DNA of 64,000 bases from Aureispira sp. CCB-QB1 (lineage in GTDB: Bacteria > Bacteroidota > Bacteroidia > Chitinophagales > Saprospiraceae), in contig NZ_JHBV01000021.1 in assembly GCF_000724545.1 (NCBI RefSeq), positions 93,193 through 157,192 on the forward strand, written 5' to 3'. Every line of letters starts with the position of its first letter. The stretch's first letter is position 1. The translations under genes were made by a program, and so were the position numbers. Below, piece by piece: positions 63,981 to 64,000 of this stretch. The notes under the pieces were generated by a model that had not been told where the DNA came from, searched no databases, and was given only the letters and a program-made list of their open reading frames with translations.

Positions 63981-64000
63981 ATGAAGAAAAGAAAATTCAC
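63981..64000 (+). CDS. Start of a further gene cut by the window edge
   Basis: ATGAAGAAAAGAAAATTCAC opens a basic N-terminus (MKKRKF) 42 bp after the previous stop. Only six codons are visible. Confidence 0.3.

Larger units (their letters stand above)
51095..64000 (+). mobile_element. Integrated prophage-like element (left end and early/mid genes; right end outside the window)
   Basis: Evidence: a tRNA-type attachment fragment and terminator at the left; a leftward XRE repressor facing a rightward operon; VapE primase-helicase; small, tightly packed genes on one strand; a packaging-type ATPase; an amidase lysin with a spanin-like neighbour. No integrase, terminase large subunit, portal or tail gene is visible. 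The element is therefore not a standard tailed prophage as far as seen, and is more consistent with a tail-less phage or a satellite. The right boundary is unknown. Confidence 0.75.

Noticed and set aside
1..64000. CRISPR array, rRNA or complete normal tRNA genes
   Set aside because: No regularly spaced repeats with spacers and no rRNA stretches were seen; only a tRNA 3' fragment and a shortened tRNA-like structure were found.

Overview
This is a chromosomal window from an AT-rich member of the Bacteroidota, most likely a saprospirian (Aureispira-like) bacterium; the genus is inference. The phylum rests on type IX secretion (T9SS) C-terminal sorting domains on the two largest secreted proteins, a carboxypeptidase-regulatory/TonB-dependent receptor, a one-polypeptide hybrid two-component system, a DUF4294 protein, and TAnnTTTG-type promoter boxes. 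A front-end-type fatty acid desaturase fits a marine gliding saprospirian.

Layout of the core part (1-51,090). 1-5,120: a partial crystallin-like secreted protein, an outer-membrane barrel gene with a decayed tandem copy behind it, a TonB-dependent receptor and two small proteins. 5,180-9,880, minus strand: the translation cluster rplM-rpsI-rpsB-tsf, then pyrH-frr, interrupted by a repeat-filled spacer. 10,180-28,900: DUF4294 protein, a T9SS subtilase, dinB, a long-chain acyl-CoA dehydrogenase, an AraC regulator, a giant SprB-repeat protein, a large FAD-linked oxidase and a degenerate metallo-beta-lactamase-fold protein. 29,160-38,200: an ECF sigma factor, uvrA, an M29 aminopeptidase, membrane proteins and lgt. 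38,690-51,090: a TPR-CHAT peptidase-like protein, a metallophosphoesterase, a three-gene minus-strand unit with the desaturase, a hybrid sensor/AraC regulator and a YihY-family membrane protein.

From about 51,095 to the right edge lies an integrated element, best read as a prophage. Its left end is a 16-bp fragment that looks like the 3' end of a minus-strand tRNA gene, followed by what looks like that tRNA's terminator. Inside come an XRE repressor (minus), a control region with duplicated operator-like boxes and a promoter, a tRNA-like structure, then a compact rightward run of small genes: Cro-like protein, BT4734/VapE primase-helicase, a second free-standing VapE ATPase domain, a small protein ending in an SSB-type tail, an ASCH-like protein, a four-helix membrane protein with a zinc-ribbon-like end, a separately terminated PD-(D/E)XK nuclease, small membrane and charged proteins, an FtsK/HerA-type ATPase resembling A32/PM2-type packaging enzymes, a GIY-YIG protein, an amidase lysin and a spanin-like protein. 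No terminase, portal, tail or integrase gene is present in the visible part. The combination suggests a tail-less, possibly membrane-containing phage; the capsid and integrase genes would lie beyond 64,000.

The element is the most novel part of the window. The core part is mostly ordinary, with a dispersed short repeat family in several intergenic spaces.
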